This document shows positions 44,366 to 55,469 of a stretch of DNA of 64,000 nt, piece by piece. The position numbers were made by a program, and so were the translations under genes. A model generated the notes under the pieces. The model saw nothing but the letters and a program-made list of their open reading frames with translations, was not told the origin of the DNA and did not search any database. Source of the stretch: Hydrangea macrophylla (taxonomy: Eukaryota > Streptophyta > Magnoliopsida > Cornales > Hydrangeaceae); assembly GCA_033977485.1 (NCBI GenBank), contig CM066994.1, positions 115,964,458-116,028,457 on the forward strand. Direction: 5' to 3'. The first letter of the stretch is position 1, and each line of letters starts with the position of its first letter.

Positions 44366-46888
44366 TGTCATACCCCAACCAGCCCCGGAAGATTAGGACA
44401 TGTGTAACAATGCCACAAGCAATCATTTATACTAACTAACAAAGAAACAAGCGAATTGCTAAGAAACACGAGTTTTAAACGACATAAAAGAACCTTACTG
44501 TGACAAAATATCCCCCAAGGGTAAAATGGTCATTAATAAAATATAGTAAATTTTATACCAAAAGATAGGTCTTTGAGTTTCGGTTTCAACACAAAAAACG
44601 CCGCGCGAATCCGAATTTTTTAGAAAGAGTTATGACCGTTTCCGTAAAAGCCGTTGGGCTGAAAACAGACAAGCAGATCGATCCGCCCCAAAATCGGATC
44701 GATCCGGATTTAGCAGAATTTCATTTTATGCTCCTCCAGATGCCCCGGATCGATCCGCTCTAGACCCGGATCGATCCGGATTCTGCAGAAGTGAAATTTA
44801 CTGCTAAAACCATGTTTAAACAGTTCAAAACATTTCTAAACTTCTATTTTTTATTCCAAACATCCCAAAAACTTTTGCAAACATCCTCCAAACATTCATA
44901 AACATGTCAACTACATATTTAAGCTTTCACACACAATTTAAACATAACTCAAACCTCAATCAAATGAAGAACTAGTCATAGAATTCCCAATTTCACACAA
45001 GTAGTAAAGAAATGGAAATGTCTTTATCAAGTTAAATTCAATAGCCTTCAACAACTTGCTTTAACTAAAGATCCATCACATGAGGTTCCATAACTTCATT
45101 TCCAAATACTTGCAAGTTCACTTGATCATCAAAATTCATGAAAGTTCATTTGAAAAACAAACTTGCATTCTTTTATCAAAGCTATACTCAACATGGAACC
45201 AAAGGCTAAAACACAACTTCATTTCTTACAACATGAGTTCAATGTTCAACAACCTAAACTCAAGGAAGAACACCCAATATATTACAAGTTTCAACCCACA
45301 TCTGAAAGCATTAGAAGGTGGTGCTTAATATCTTTAATTTACAAAAGAAGTTTGCGAATACAACTTGTTCACCAACAAAACCATTTACAACTATAGGTTA
45401 CAACATTACAAGCAAGAGTCCCAATTCCATCAAGCTAACATATTTACAATCTTATGAACATATAGGCATAATGACCCTTCACCCAGACTCCCGATCACTT
45501 CCTTTCCTCGTCACGATCCGTACCTGCGGTGGTTATTCAATAACCACACATAAAACAATTTTGTTTTTAAGCTTACACTTAGTGATTACTTTAACTGTGC
45601 CATGGAGTATGAAATGTGCATATGCAATGTTAAGCAACACAACGATATAAGTAATCGCCGGTGTGTCAAGTAACTAATCACCATCACAACGTACCCAAGA
45701 TTCTGGTCCTTTTCTCACTTCAACGTCGCATATAGCGAAAACATACCTCTCACGTGACCGTAGTCAAATCGTTGTGGTCGTCACCATCGTCCCCTTTTTC
45801 TTGAGGAAAACATCGTCCCGTTACTACGGGCTAAATAATGGTGATCATTACTTAACATCCATTGACCCAATTAAGCACATAAGCACATCAAACATATCAC
45901 ATAGCAATTTCCACCAAATTTGACATGTTAAGCTCTAATTAACACATACTTTAACTATAACTTCAAGAACTAAGCATTTTAATCATACCCAATATCACAT
46001 AAGCACCATTTAACACCCAAGTTAGGATTAGAGTACTCACCTCACAAATTGATCCAATTTAAGCCTAGAATCCCAAATTCCTTGCTAATTTTAGCTCTAA
46101 TTAACTCCAATGATATTCCTACATACAAATATCATATATATGCATCGTCACCTCAGAGAAGGTCGCGGAAAAACGTTAACGAAACTAAAAATGAAAGGTA
46201 TATAAACGATCCTCTCACCTCCACGAGTCCGAATATGGTCTCGGTTCGTGAAACGGTGTACCGACGGCGACGAAACGGCGAAGACGGCGGAGACGGTAGA
46301 GCTCCTCCTCTCTAATGGCCGAAATTCCTCTCCTAATTCTATGTTTTACTTGTTTTGATATGTAGGAGAAGATGGTGAGTCACTATGGAGGTGTCATCCT
46401 CCTAAGCATCATGCCAACTTTTGCCTATTTATGTTTACACCCCTAATGTTTCCTCAAGCTTTATTATAACATCTCCTAAACAATTGTATTAACTACCCAA
46501 TATCTAAGTGGGTATTTGTCTATGTCACGCGTGGGTCCCAAACGTGGTCCCACATATTTTGTAAAGTTGCTAATTAACCTACTAGTTATGAATCTGATTC
46601 CAATTTACTCTCACACGGGTACTGAAACTACATAAATATTGCAACCAACGATAAAATATTAAAGCAATTAAACAAATATTTATTTAATCATATAAATGCA
46701 ACTAAATGTAATTTATTTAATCTGGACCTCCTGTGGGTCCACTTCATATCTGTCCAACTGTGCTATTTTCGGAACACTTTTCACGTCGGGGTAATTGAAA
46801 CTTACCCAAATTATCACATGCTAATAATTACACTAATTAATGCATGCTAAGCAAATATTACCCCATTTCTCCGAGTATGGGTATTACA
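44366..46888 (-). mobile_element. Solo LTR of a gypsy element
   Basis: 2523 bp with TG...CA ends, flanked by TGCTC on both sides (44361-44365, 46889-46893). Oriented minus: it starts TGTAATACCCATACTCGG at 46888 and ends GGGGTATGACA at 44366. It has the same landmarks as the LTR next to the decayed polyprotein (58421-59866): CGTGGGTCCCAAACGTGG, GGTTATTCAATAACC, GTCACCAT. It arose by recombination between two LTRs with loss of the interior. Confidence 0.9.
44672..44785. repeat. GGATCGATCC palindrome array in the solo LTR
   Basis: Four ATCGAT-centred sites (CAGATCGATCCG, CGGATCGATCCGG, CGGATCGATCCGC, CGGATCGATCCGG) within 115 bp near the LTR's U5 end. The same kind of array recurs at 55757-55870 in the related LTR. 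Confidence 0.85.
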
Positions 46889-46994
46889 TGCTCCTTGTCT
46901 CATCTCTAGCTGCAACGCGCGTCTCCATTTATAGGCTCCATGAGTGGCTTGTTTGCAAATATCAAAAGATATTAATATCTTTGTCCCATTTAAT

Positions 46995-47184
46995 TAGGGG
47001 TGGCAATTCAGGTTAGACGTGTCATAAACGGGTCATAAACGGGTTGCGTGGTTTTGGGTTGATTTTTAGTTTTGAGTACTATTCAATAAAAAATATGAAC
47101 TTTTCAAATTTAATTGTGTCGTGTCGTGTCATAATCGGGTTGTCTCAGTAAAACGGATTGTCGTGTCAAAAATTGTCACTCCTA
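46995..47184. mobile_element. hAT-type MITE, copy 2
   Basis: Ends AGGGGTGGCAAT and ATTGTCACTCCTA. CATTTAAT on both sides (46987-46994, 47185-47192) gives the 8-bp hAT duplication. About 90 percent like 15217-15407 by eye. Confidence 0.85.
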
Positions 47185-47413
47185 CATTTAATGCAATTGC
47201 CATTTTAGAAGATAATCCATCTCCTATTTTAATTGAAAAATAATAAGACTTCAAATTATTATTTTTTCAAAATACTTTCACCTTTATGATTTTTGACATG
47301 TGTCAAGGTGGGACCCATCTTTGGTGTGAATTTTGACTTTGACCAATCACAAATGAATTTGACCATCTTGATTAATTGGACAATAGTAAGACAACAAAAT
47401 TTATATGTCTACA
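47185..47413 (-). mobile_element. Start of a minus-strand LTR (TGTAGACA)
   Basis: The minus strand reads TGTAGACATATAAATTTTG from 47413, directly after the PMD pseudogene, and continues through the MITE and solo LTR insertions. This is the usual start of Tat-like LTRs; the boundary on the other side was not found. Confidence 0.4.
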
Positions 47414-49281
47414 CACCTATGGGACGCGAAAGGGGACCTCACAATCATCATCGTCCAAGTTAGGCACAGTCCAATTAGTAGGGTCAAAGGAAGTAGAAAA
47501 CTAGAAGGATCTCCCTCATGAGTAGAGAACCTGCCGCTAGGAGCACTAGTACTCGAACTCCCAGCACCACCGGTAGAAGGGCTAGCCTGCACCATAAAGC
47601 AAATTAATAGATTGAGAAAAAAAGAAAGAGAACTGAAAGATTTAAAAGTACAAGCATACCTTGACCTGCCCTATCAAGGTCAAGTTCGGCATCAAGTAGG
47701 AAACCCAAAAATCCTCATAGCTTCATTCATCAACCACTAAGCTAACGGCATCCTTTCCATTGATTGCCTCATCTAGGCCATTTTCCGTAAGCTTGTGTGC
47801 CTTAAGCATGGTAGGAGATGGGACTTTAGGAATGACGAAGAGATTCAATAGGCAAACTTGCCTTAGAACCTTTTCACCTAAGTACCACGCCCCACCATAG
47901 GGACCCGTTAGCAAGAACCTTTGTCTCGATAAAGAGGATGATGTCCCGTAAATAGACGTGGCAGAGTGAGCGATCCTGACCCAAGGACTCCATGTCACTA
48001 CATCCTCAGTAAGGTTGGTGATGGGAAGTCTTGGCACTTTTTAAGGTTGTGAGCCCCAACCTTCATGCCCACTTTTTCCTTTTGCCACCTTAGCCCTAGT
48101 AGAAATATGTTCGCACTTAGGTCTATGGGCTTAGGAGCCAATATCCCAAGGTACTCAAAGCTCCAAATATGTCAAGCAATAGATGAGATGAAAGCCAATG
48201 AATTGATGCCATAGCAAGAGAAAAAGAAAAGAGGTCAAGTAGATACCTCCCAAGCTCTCTATAGGCCACCAACCGAGGTTGATTCTGTTCTCGAAACCTC
48301 CCCATTTGTTTAAAAAGCATCGCCAAGCCAGCACCACCCCAATCATAGGAATAGATTTCATCAATCTTCGCTAGGCTCTGAAGGTTGGATAGATGAATTC
48401 GATCAGCTTTAGTGGAAAATAGGGAGCACCCTAGCAAGCACATGATGAATGCTCGAGTAAGTTGGTCCATGGTAAATTGATCATGCCTTTGAAAAGCCTC
48501 AAAGAACCATGCATAAGAGGTGGCCCCGCTTACCACCCTTGGAAGAAATTGGCCCAACAAGTCTACAACCCGCTCTCGGTGAATTGCTAGCCTAGGATTG
48601 GTTGTCACAATAGCACCCCTACTTGGAGACTAGTAATCATAGAAAAGTCCTTAGGCGTCATTGTCATCTCCCTGAATGGAAGGTGGAAAGTGTTGGTAGA
48701 ATCCTACCAATGTTCCGCTAGGCTAGAGAGGTGCACCCAATTGTTAGAGCTAATGACCAATAGTTTCTCAAATTCGTCAAAATTGGAGTTGTTCACATAA
48801 GCTTGTACGTCTTTAGGAAGTTTCCCATACCATTCAGAAGCATGAGTAAGGCACACATGTCCTTTTATGAAGAGTTTTGATACCTAAGATGATGAAAGAG
48901 AAGAAATTGGTGAGTTGAGCATTTTTACAAACACCTTGTGTGCACAATTTAAAAGCACATATAATGAGCATGGTGGCACTTGGATTTTTGTCCCAATTTG
49001 AAATGAAAGCATGATTAGAGTATACATTCATCCATATACATATATAAATATCATTAAGCATTGCATTAGCATTCAAGATTTGAAAGTTGAAAAGCTTGGT
49101 GAAATTGGAAGATTATCTTTCCTTCCATAGCTTTGAAGGAGAGATGGTGGTGTGGATCTCTTATTAGTTGTTCCAGACGGAAAGAAGTTGATGAGGGCCG
49201 GTATGAACGTTTACCTTCCCGGGTTTGTAGTGGAAGAGGTCCCTCATTCTCCACTTCATAAGAAGAGCTTGAAGATGACAT
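47414..49281 (-). pseudogene. Plant mobile domain (PMD) protein, decayed
   Basis: PMD proteins are plant nuclear proteins; relatives are carried by Mutator and gypsy transposons. Minus-strand layout: an N-terminal exon from the ATG at 49281 (Ser-rich, about 70 codons); an apparent intron ending TCATCTTAG near 48882; then the domain: WYGKLP, LAEHW, TFHLPFREMTMTPKDFSM, a WFFEAF segment, LLGCSLFSTKADRIHL, then YSYDWGGAGLAMLFKQMG (a typical PMD core); then GGAWYLGEKVLRQ (about 47880) and a Ser/Gly-rich tail to about 47401. Breaks: TAG at 48704-48706 (minus) and a one-base frameshift near 48616, plus at least one further frame change between about 48120 and 48040. It lies between LTR-type sequences and is antisense to the LTR starts at 40666 and 51107, as in Tat elements with antisense extra ORFs. 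Confidence 0.7.
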
Positions 49282-49500
49282 ATTAAGTTTTGATACTAAT
49301 GTTTGATTTGATGATAAAGAAAGACTTGTCGGAAATCGCCGGATGTTTTAGAAGAAATTTGAGTGGAATATGAGTGGTTTTCAAATGCTTAATTGAGAGT
49401 CTTAAAAAAGAAAATTTAATGTAAAGATGAGAGAATCAAATTTTAGGGAATGAAAATGGAGAGAAATGAGACTAGCAAAATTTGGAATAGGGAGCAAAAT

Positions 49501-49626
49501 AATAAGAGAAAAGAATAAAAAGGGGCCAAGTGCCATAGTGGCACTCCCCAAGTGCCGCAAAATAATAAGAGAAAAGAATAAAAAGGGGCCAAGTGCCATA
49601 GTGGCACTCCCCAAGTGCCGCGCGGC
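49501..49626. repeat. 63-bp tandem duplication with GTGCC/GGCAC words
   Basis: AATAAGAGAAAAGAATAAAA occurs at 49501 and 49564, each followed by GCCATAGTGGCAC. The array continues to about 49655. Confidence 0.9.
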
Positions 49627-49926
49627 ACTCAACAAGTGCCATTATGGCACTCAGCCCATTTTTTTCAAGTTTTGTACATTTATGCCCCTGTGATGCCCCG
49701 TTTGGTCCAAGACCCAACCATTGCTTCGTTTTGACTCTTTTTATGCATTTTGATCAAATTTTCATTATGTTGAATGCTTGGATATTCATAGAGTATCATA
49801 TATCATATTTTCATGTGCATATAAATCCCTAGCAGGGTAATTAGCCTCATTAGCATTGCATTGCATTAGCTTCCAAAACTCTCGCGCATTGTTGCATTGA
49901 TTATGTTGAACATGTTTTGAGTCATG

Positions 49927-50790
49927 CATGGTTCTTGTGGTTTACATTAAATAGCTCCGTGAGTACCTTTCCCAGCAGAGTAATCCTGCATTTGTCTCCA
50001 TTGGCATTGAATTGTGCATTACACTCATGGTTCGCCTTAAGTGGCTCTATGAGTTCATTTACCAGTTGAGTAGCCCTCGCAGTTGCATAGATAGTCACTT
50101 GTGCCAACGTATTCAGTATTCGCCTTAATTGGACCACTAATGCGTATTTCGGGCATCGTTTGCCTTAAATGGCTCTATAGACCGTTTTTGTCTCAACCTA
50201 GCTAGCGCGAAGAGCTACGTACGAAGATGTCACTAGTTGCATTGATAGTCGCTTGTGTAAACGCTTGTGATGTTCGCATGAAATAATGGCTCATCACCGC
50301 TTCAGGCATAGTTCACCTTAAATGGCTCTATGGACCCTTCTTGTCTCTACTTAGCTTGCGCGAAGAGCTACTCACGGAGATGTAGTTGCATTGATAGTCG
50401 CTTGTGTAAACGCTCGTGATGTTCGCCTGAAATAATGGCTCATCACTACGTATTTCAGGCATAGTTCACCTTAAACGGCTCTATGGACCATTCTTGTCTC
50501 CACCTAGCTTGCGCGAAGAGCTACACATGGCGATGTCACAAAACCCTCTAGCTAAGGCAACCCCCGTCGCTTGTGCAAACGCATTCAATGTTTGCTTAAA
50601 ATTATGGCTTACTGATGCGTATTTCGAGCGTAGTCTGCCATAAGTGGCTCTATGGACCTTTTTATCTCCTACTTAGCATGACTTGCTATGTATGGAGACG
50701 TCGCTAGTTATATTTGATGATTGTGAATTTTGAATTTCGAATCATGAATTTTTGTGCATCTTAGATCCTAGTTACGTTGCAAATTGTAAC
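49927..50790 (+). repeat. 153-bp tandem repeat array
   Basis: About five copies of a unit containing ACCTTAAATGGCTCTATGGA, GCGAAGAGCTAC and GTCGCTTGTGTAAACGC. Central unit starts are at 50153, 50306 and 50459 (exactly 153 bp apart), then about 50628 (169 bp); the first and last units are more diverged. It ends about 320 bp before the LTR start at 51107. Tat/Ogre gypsy elements are known for tandem repeats in the region just before the 3' LTR. Confidence 0.8.
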
Positions 50791-51106
50791 TCAGGTCCAC
50801 CCCCGAGTATGTCTCATGTTAGCTTTAGTTTGAGTATTATATCATTCTGTGTGTTTTACTTGAATTATTGCTTGAATGTAGTATTCTCATTGAACTACGA
50901 TTGGTCCAATTTCTTGCAAAGGAATATGTTTGCAGCTCTTTCGAGCACGACCATTGGATTTTTGAGATTTTCTTTATGCTTGCTCATATGTTTTGATTTT
51001 CTCAATTTTCTTCCTGAAGTCTTCTGGACTCACTAAAAGGTTATCGTGCTTTGACATTCCCTTATGACGCACATTGCTTGCAAAGCTTTGTCAAAGACGG
51101 GCAAAT

Positions 51107-52079
51107 TGTAGACACCCTATTTTGGTTTGTCCATTCGATGTAAGGAACCCCGCTTTAAGAACAACCCGATGACTGGATTCAGAAATTGTCAGTTATGAAG
51201 AAGAACCCCGTAAAATAATGTGATCTCTTAGACACGTTAGAATAACATCTAGGAAGACTTAGGTACGTTAGAAATACAATTTAGAAACAAAGATCCAAGT
51301 TAGGATAGCCTTTCCACATTAAATGATAAAATTTCCTTTTACCGAGCAAAATTCGAACATCGGGGTGGGATCCCAAGAGCTCTCTTTACAAAATAGTCCT
51401 AAAATAGCTTAAAACAATGCCCCAAGCCCTCAGATTGGCCAAAAATCACTTAGGGGAATTTTCGTGCCAAAATAGCCTTTCTATGCTTCACTGATCAGCT
51501 CCTTCTTGGATTCAGTCTCACCTTTTTTTTTACCATAACTCAAAATCCACAAATCATTTTTCAATGAAACCAAATTATTGTAACCTAGACTTCCATACCT
51601 TTCCAACGGTATATCATAAACCTAAAAAGGATGACCGAAGTGAGAGAACATAGCCTGTAAAGTAGAAGGAAAAAATTCATCTTTCTGGGTCGAGTGCCTC
51701 TATGGCATTCTTGTGAGTGTCGCGTCCCTTCCTTGGGTGCCATGTGGCACTCTCCCAAGTGCCACTGTGTTACTCAGATGTCCTAGATTGATTTTTAGTT
51801 GTTGATTAGACCTCAATCCGCGTGAAAACACCCAAAAACGGCCAAAATTGTGTTTTTTTTCTGTCCCACATCGGAAGAATACAAGTTCTTAGCCCAAACC
51901 TCAAACTATAAATTGGTGTCTTCCCCTCGTCATTCAACACATTTGGTGATATACCAAATCCTGAGAACTCTAAGAGAGCTCTGGAAAACTCCATAAAGAG
52001 AGTTCCTTAGCACTCTGCATAAAAGTTTGTGGGAAGTCAAAATTTTAGAGTTAGGATTTGATTCTTGAAGTCTGCTGTG
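51107..52079 (+). mobile_element. Tat-like 3' LTR, first part
   Basis: Starts TGTAGACACCC after GTCAAAGACGGGCAAAT, which resembles the purine-rich 3' end of Tat interiors. It contains GTGCC/GGCAC words (51690-51775), a TATA box (CTATAAAT, 51906-51913) and a leader. It is interrupted at 52079 by the palindromic element and resumes at 55399. Confidence 0.6.
52075..52079. repeat. Target-site duplication CTGTG, left
   Basis: Repeated at 55394-55398, directly outside the other terminus. Confidence 0.9.
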
Positions 52080-55000
52080 TGTCACGCCCCGGAGCAGCAT
52101 AAATAGAGAAAAATAAATTTCCTTTATGGGTCCATAGGGAATGACGGGTGAATAACCGCGTTGTCATCTAATCAACCAACCAACACCACGATAGGGAGGA
52201 TACTATTCATATCTTATTAACATAATCAGAGGCTACAGCGGAAGCTATAAAAGGTATGGAAGCAACAGATGCCCAAGTACCAATTATAAAAGTCTACTAA
52301 AACTAGTACAACAGCTGGCTTAGAGTCTGAAGCCTATAACAATAACAACAACAGAAGTACAACAGTTAAGAACCCACTAATATAAAGCAGCACATCTTCG
52401 TCTTCCAGCCTTCAGCTCCAAGTCTGGCAGAACTATCAGTCTTCAGTCCTCAAGACCTACAAATCCCTAGACATTGGAATGTCCAGGGCATTAACGCCAT
52501 CAGCTTTGGATACAAAGCTGAGTGAGTACATTAAACAACACTCCTCACCGCTATTGTTCAGCATCTTAAGATGCGGTTAATCTCTTAACAATGACGTCTC
52601 TCACGGACATAGCAAAGGTCTCATTAAACTATGCATTAATCAAAGGTAACAGGAATAACAGGAAGCATGGTAATGACAAAGACAAGGATCATGGTATAAT
52701 ATCTTATCACATATTCATCAAATCCATGCATGTAACCCATGCATCCATCCCATGCATATACCTTTACGTCGGGACGCTGAATCCACGACTGAACCATCTT
52801 CTTACTAGCCATTCTCATATTCATATCCATATCCATCTCTGTATCTGTACGTTGATACCATAATCCAAATCCGTATCCATACATAGATACCATAATACCA
52901 GTCAGAATCACCCGACTAGGCAGTAGGTCCTACAATCCCTTGATAGGGTTACCGGTCGTCTACACGGTACCACCTATCTGTAAACAATGGAAGCGGCACA
53001 ACGGACGTCTTCTACGCTGTGTATATTCTCACTGGTCGACTACACGGTGAGAATACATTAGGGCACTAGCCGGACGTAATCGTCAACGGTACACTGGACG
53101 TCTTCAACAGTGCATACGCATCACTGGACGTCTTCAACAGCGAGAGGCGCACTAGGAACTCTAACCGTCCCACGTCCACCCGACTCGTCAGCCGTTGATC
53201 CCATGGATCCAAAGTACACATATCTCACAGTCCACATAAGTCACATATCCCATTTCTCATCAGCTTCTCTTGCCTCTTCATATCACTATCCCATGCATGC
53301 TGACACATGTTGTGAAATGCTCATATACTAAGTACAGGAAATGCCACATGCTCTGTATTCAACATATCTACTGGTTACTGATTATTAACATGCAGTTGTA
53401 TTCCGTTCTACTATTCAATGACATACGACAGTCAAATAATTCATCTCATATCGACAGTTAATAATAAACAGTTCATCTTGTAACATTAACATAAACATCA
53501 TATAAGGCTAACGTAGTATCATGTTGACTAAGCACATATCCAATATCACGTAGGGTACAACCATTAGCAGCTTAGGTACATTACAATCAGCTCATAACAT
53601 ATAACAATAGATAAACAACATTCTGCTCTTTCCAATCGATTGGACTTAATGTCAATCGATTGGACTTTATGTCAATCGATTGAGATATCAATCGATTGAC
53701 ACAACATTCTGCTCTTTCCAATCGATTAGACATAGTTCAATCGATTGACATAGAGTTCAATCGATTGATATCTCAATCGATTGACATAGAGTTCAATCGA
53801 TTGATATCTCAATCGATTGACATAAAGTCCAATCGATTGACATTAAGTCCAATCGATTGGAAAGAGCAGAATGTTGTTTATCTATTGTTATATGTTATGA
53901 GCTGATTGTAATGTACCCAAGCTGCTAATGGTTGTACCTACGTGATGTTGGGTATGTGCTTAGTCAAACATGATACTACGTTAGCCTTATATGATGTTTA
54001 TGTTAATGTTACAAGATGAACTGTTTATTGTCAACTGTCGATATGAGATGAATTGTTTAACTGTCATATGTTATTGTCAAACTGAATAGTAGAACGGAAT
54101 ACAACTGCATGTTAATAATCAATAATCAGTAGATATGATTAATACAGAGCATGTGGTAATTCCAGTACTTAGTATATGAGCATTTCACAACATGTGTCAG
54201 CATGCATGGGATAGTGATGTGAAGAGGCAAGAGAAGCTGATGAGAAATGGGATATGTGACTTATGTGGACTGTGAGATATGTGTACTTTGGATCCATGGG
54301 ATCAACGGCTGACGAGTCGGGTGGACGTGGGACGGTTAGAGTTCCTAGTGCGCCTCTCGCTGTTGAAGACGTCCAGTGATGCGTATGCACTGTTGAAGAC
54401 GTCCAGTGTACCGTTGACGATTACGTCCGGCTAGTGCCCTAATGTATTTTCACCGTGTAGACGACCAGTGAGAATATACACAGCGTAGAAGACGTCCGTT
54501 GTGCCGCTTCCATTGTTTACAGATAGGTGGTACCGTGTAGACGACCGGTAACCCTATCAAGGGATTGTAGGACCTACTGCCTAGTCGGGTGATTCCGATT
54601 GGTACTATGGTATCTACGTATGGATACGGATTTGGATTATGGTATCAACGTATGGATACAGAGATGGATATGATGAGATTAATGTTCAGTCGTGGATTCA
54701 GCGTCCCGACGTAAAGGTATATGCCTGGGTGGTTGCACGGTTACATGCATGGATTTGGTGAATACGTGATGAGATATGTTATACCATGATGTTTATCCTT
54801 GTCATTACTTAATATGATTTCTGTTATTATTGATTAATGCATAGTTTAATCAGACCTTTGCTATGTCCGTGAGTGACGCCATTGTTAAGAGATTAACCGC
54901 ATTTTAAGATGCTAAACAATAACGGTGAGGAGTGTTGTTTAATGTACTCACTCAGCTTTGTATCCAAAGCTGATGGCGTTAATGCCCTGGACATTCCAAT

Positions 55001-55393
55001 GTCTAGGGATTTGTAGGTCTTGAGGACTGAAGACTGATAGTTCTGCCAGACTTGGAGCTGAAGGCTGGAAGACGAAGATGTGCTGCTTTATATTAGTGGG
55101 TTCTTAACTGTTGTACTTCTGTTGTTGTTATTGTTATAGGCTTCAGACTCTAAGCCAGCTGTTGTACTAGTTTTAGTAGACTTTTATAATTGGTACTTGG
55201 GCATCTGTTGCTTCCATACCTTTTATAGCTTCCGCTGTAGCCTCTGATTATGTTAATAAGATATGAATAGTATCCTCCCTATCGTGGTGTTGGTTGGTTG
55301 ATTAGATGACAACGCGGTTATTCACCCGTCATTCCCTATGGACCCATAAAGGAAATTTATTTTTCTCTATTTATGCTGCTCCGGGGCGTGACA
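52080..55393. mobile_element. Palindromic LTR-derived element with two U5 ends
   Basis: 3314 bp; left arm about 52080-53699, spacer 53700-53792, right arm about 53793-55393. The right arm reads like the 3' part of the Tekay-type LTRs at the left of the window: hairpin 54952-54973, GCCCTGGACATTCC, GGTACTTGGGCAT, GGACCCATAAAGGAAATTTA, end GGGGCGTGACA. The left arm is its reverse complement and starts TGTCACGCCCC. LTR starts (TGTAATACCC) are missing from both sides. The arms meet in an array of CAATCGATTG. It is flanked by a 5-bp duplication, so it entered as one unit. No ORF with recognisable function: the 73-codon ORFs at 53110-53331 (+) and 54169-54390 (-) are mirror images of arm sequence. 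It lies inside a Tat-like LTR. Confidence 0.9.
53637..53860. repeat. CAATCGATTG array at the centre of the palindrome
   Basis: Eleven exact copies and one decayed copy (CAATCGATTA). The word ACATTCTGCTCTTTCC occurs twice on the left side (about 53620 and 53704), so the centre is not a simple mirror. Confidence 0.9.
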
Positions 55394-55398
55394 CTGTG
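55394..55398. repeat. Target-site duplication CTGTG, right
   Basis: Copy of 52075-52079. Confidence 0.9.
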
Positions 55399-55469
55399 CT
55401 ACTAAAGCTCTGCCGGAGTAAGCATTTTGAGGGAAGTTCTCAGGGTAAGCTTCTCTCCTTTTTAGTTTT
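55399..55469 (+). mobile_element. Tat-like LTR, continuation
   Basis: It continues the sequence interrupted at 52079 and ends where the next LTR begins. Confidence 0.55.

Noticed and set aside
40666..52079. A single complete LTR element from 40666 to the LTR at 51107
   Set aside because: Both start TGTAGACACCC, but the sequences after the first bases are not alike, so they are not the two LTRs of one element.
53110..54390. Two nearly identical 73-codon ORFs on opposite strands as a duplicated gene pair
   Set aside because: They are mirror images produced by the palindrome arms; no domain, and the sequence belongs to LTR-like DNA.
52080..55393. The large palindrome as an assembly artefact
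   Set aside because: Arms differ in places and a clean 5-bp duplication flanks the outer ends, with LTR sequence continuing on both sides. It still deserves a long-read check.
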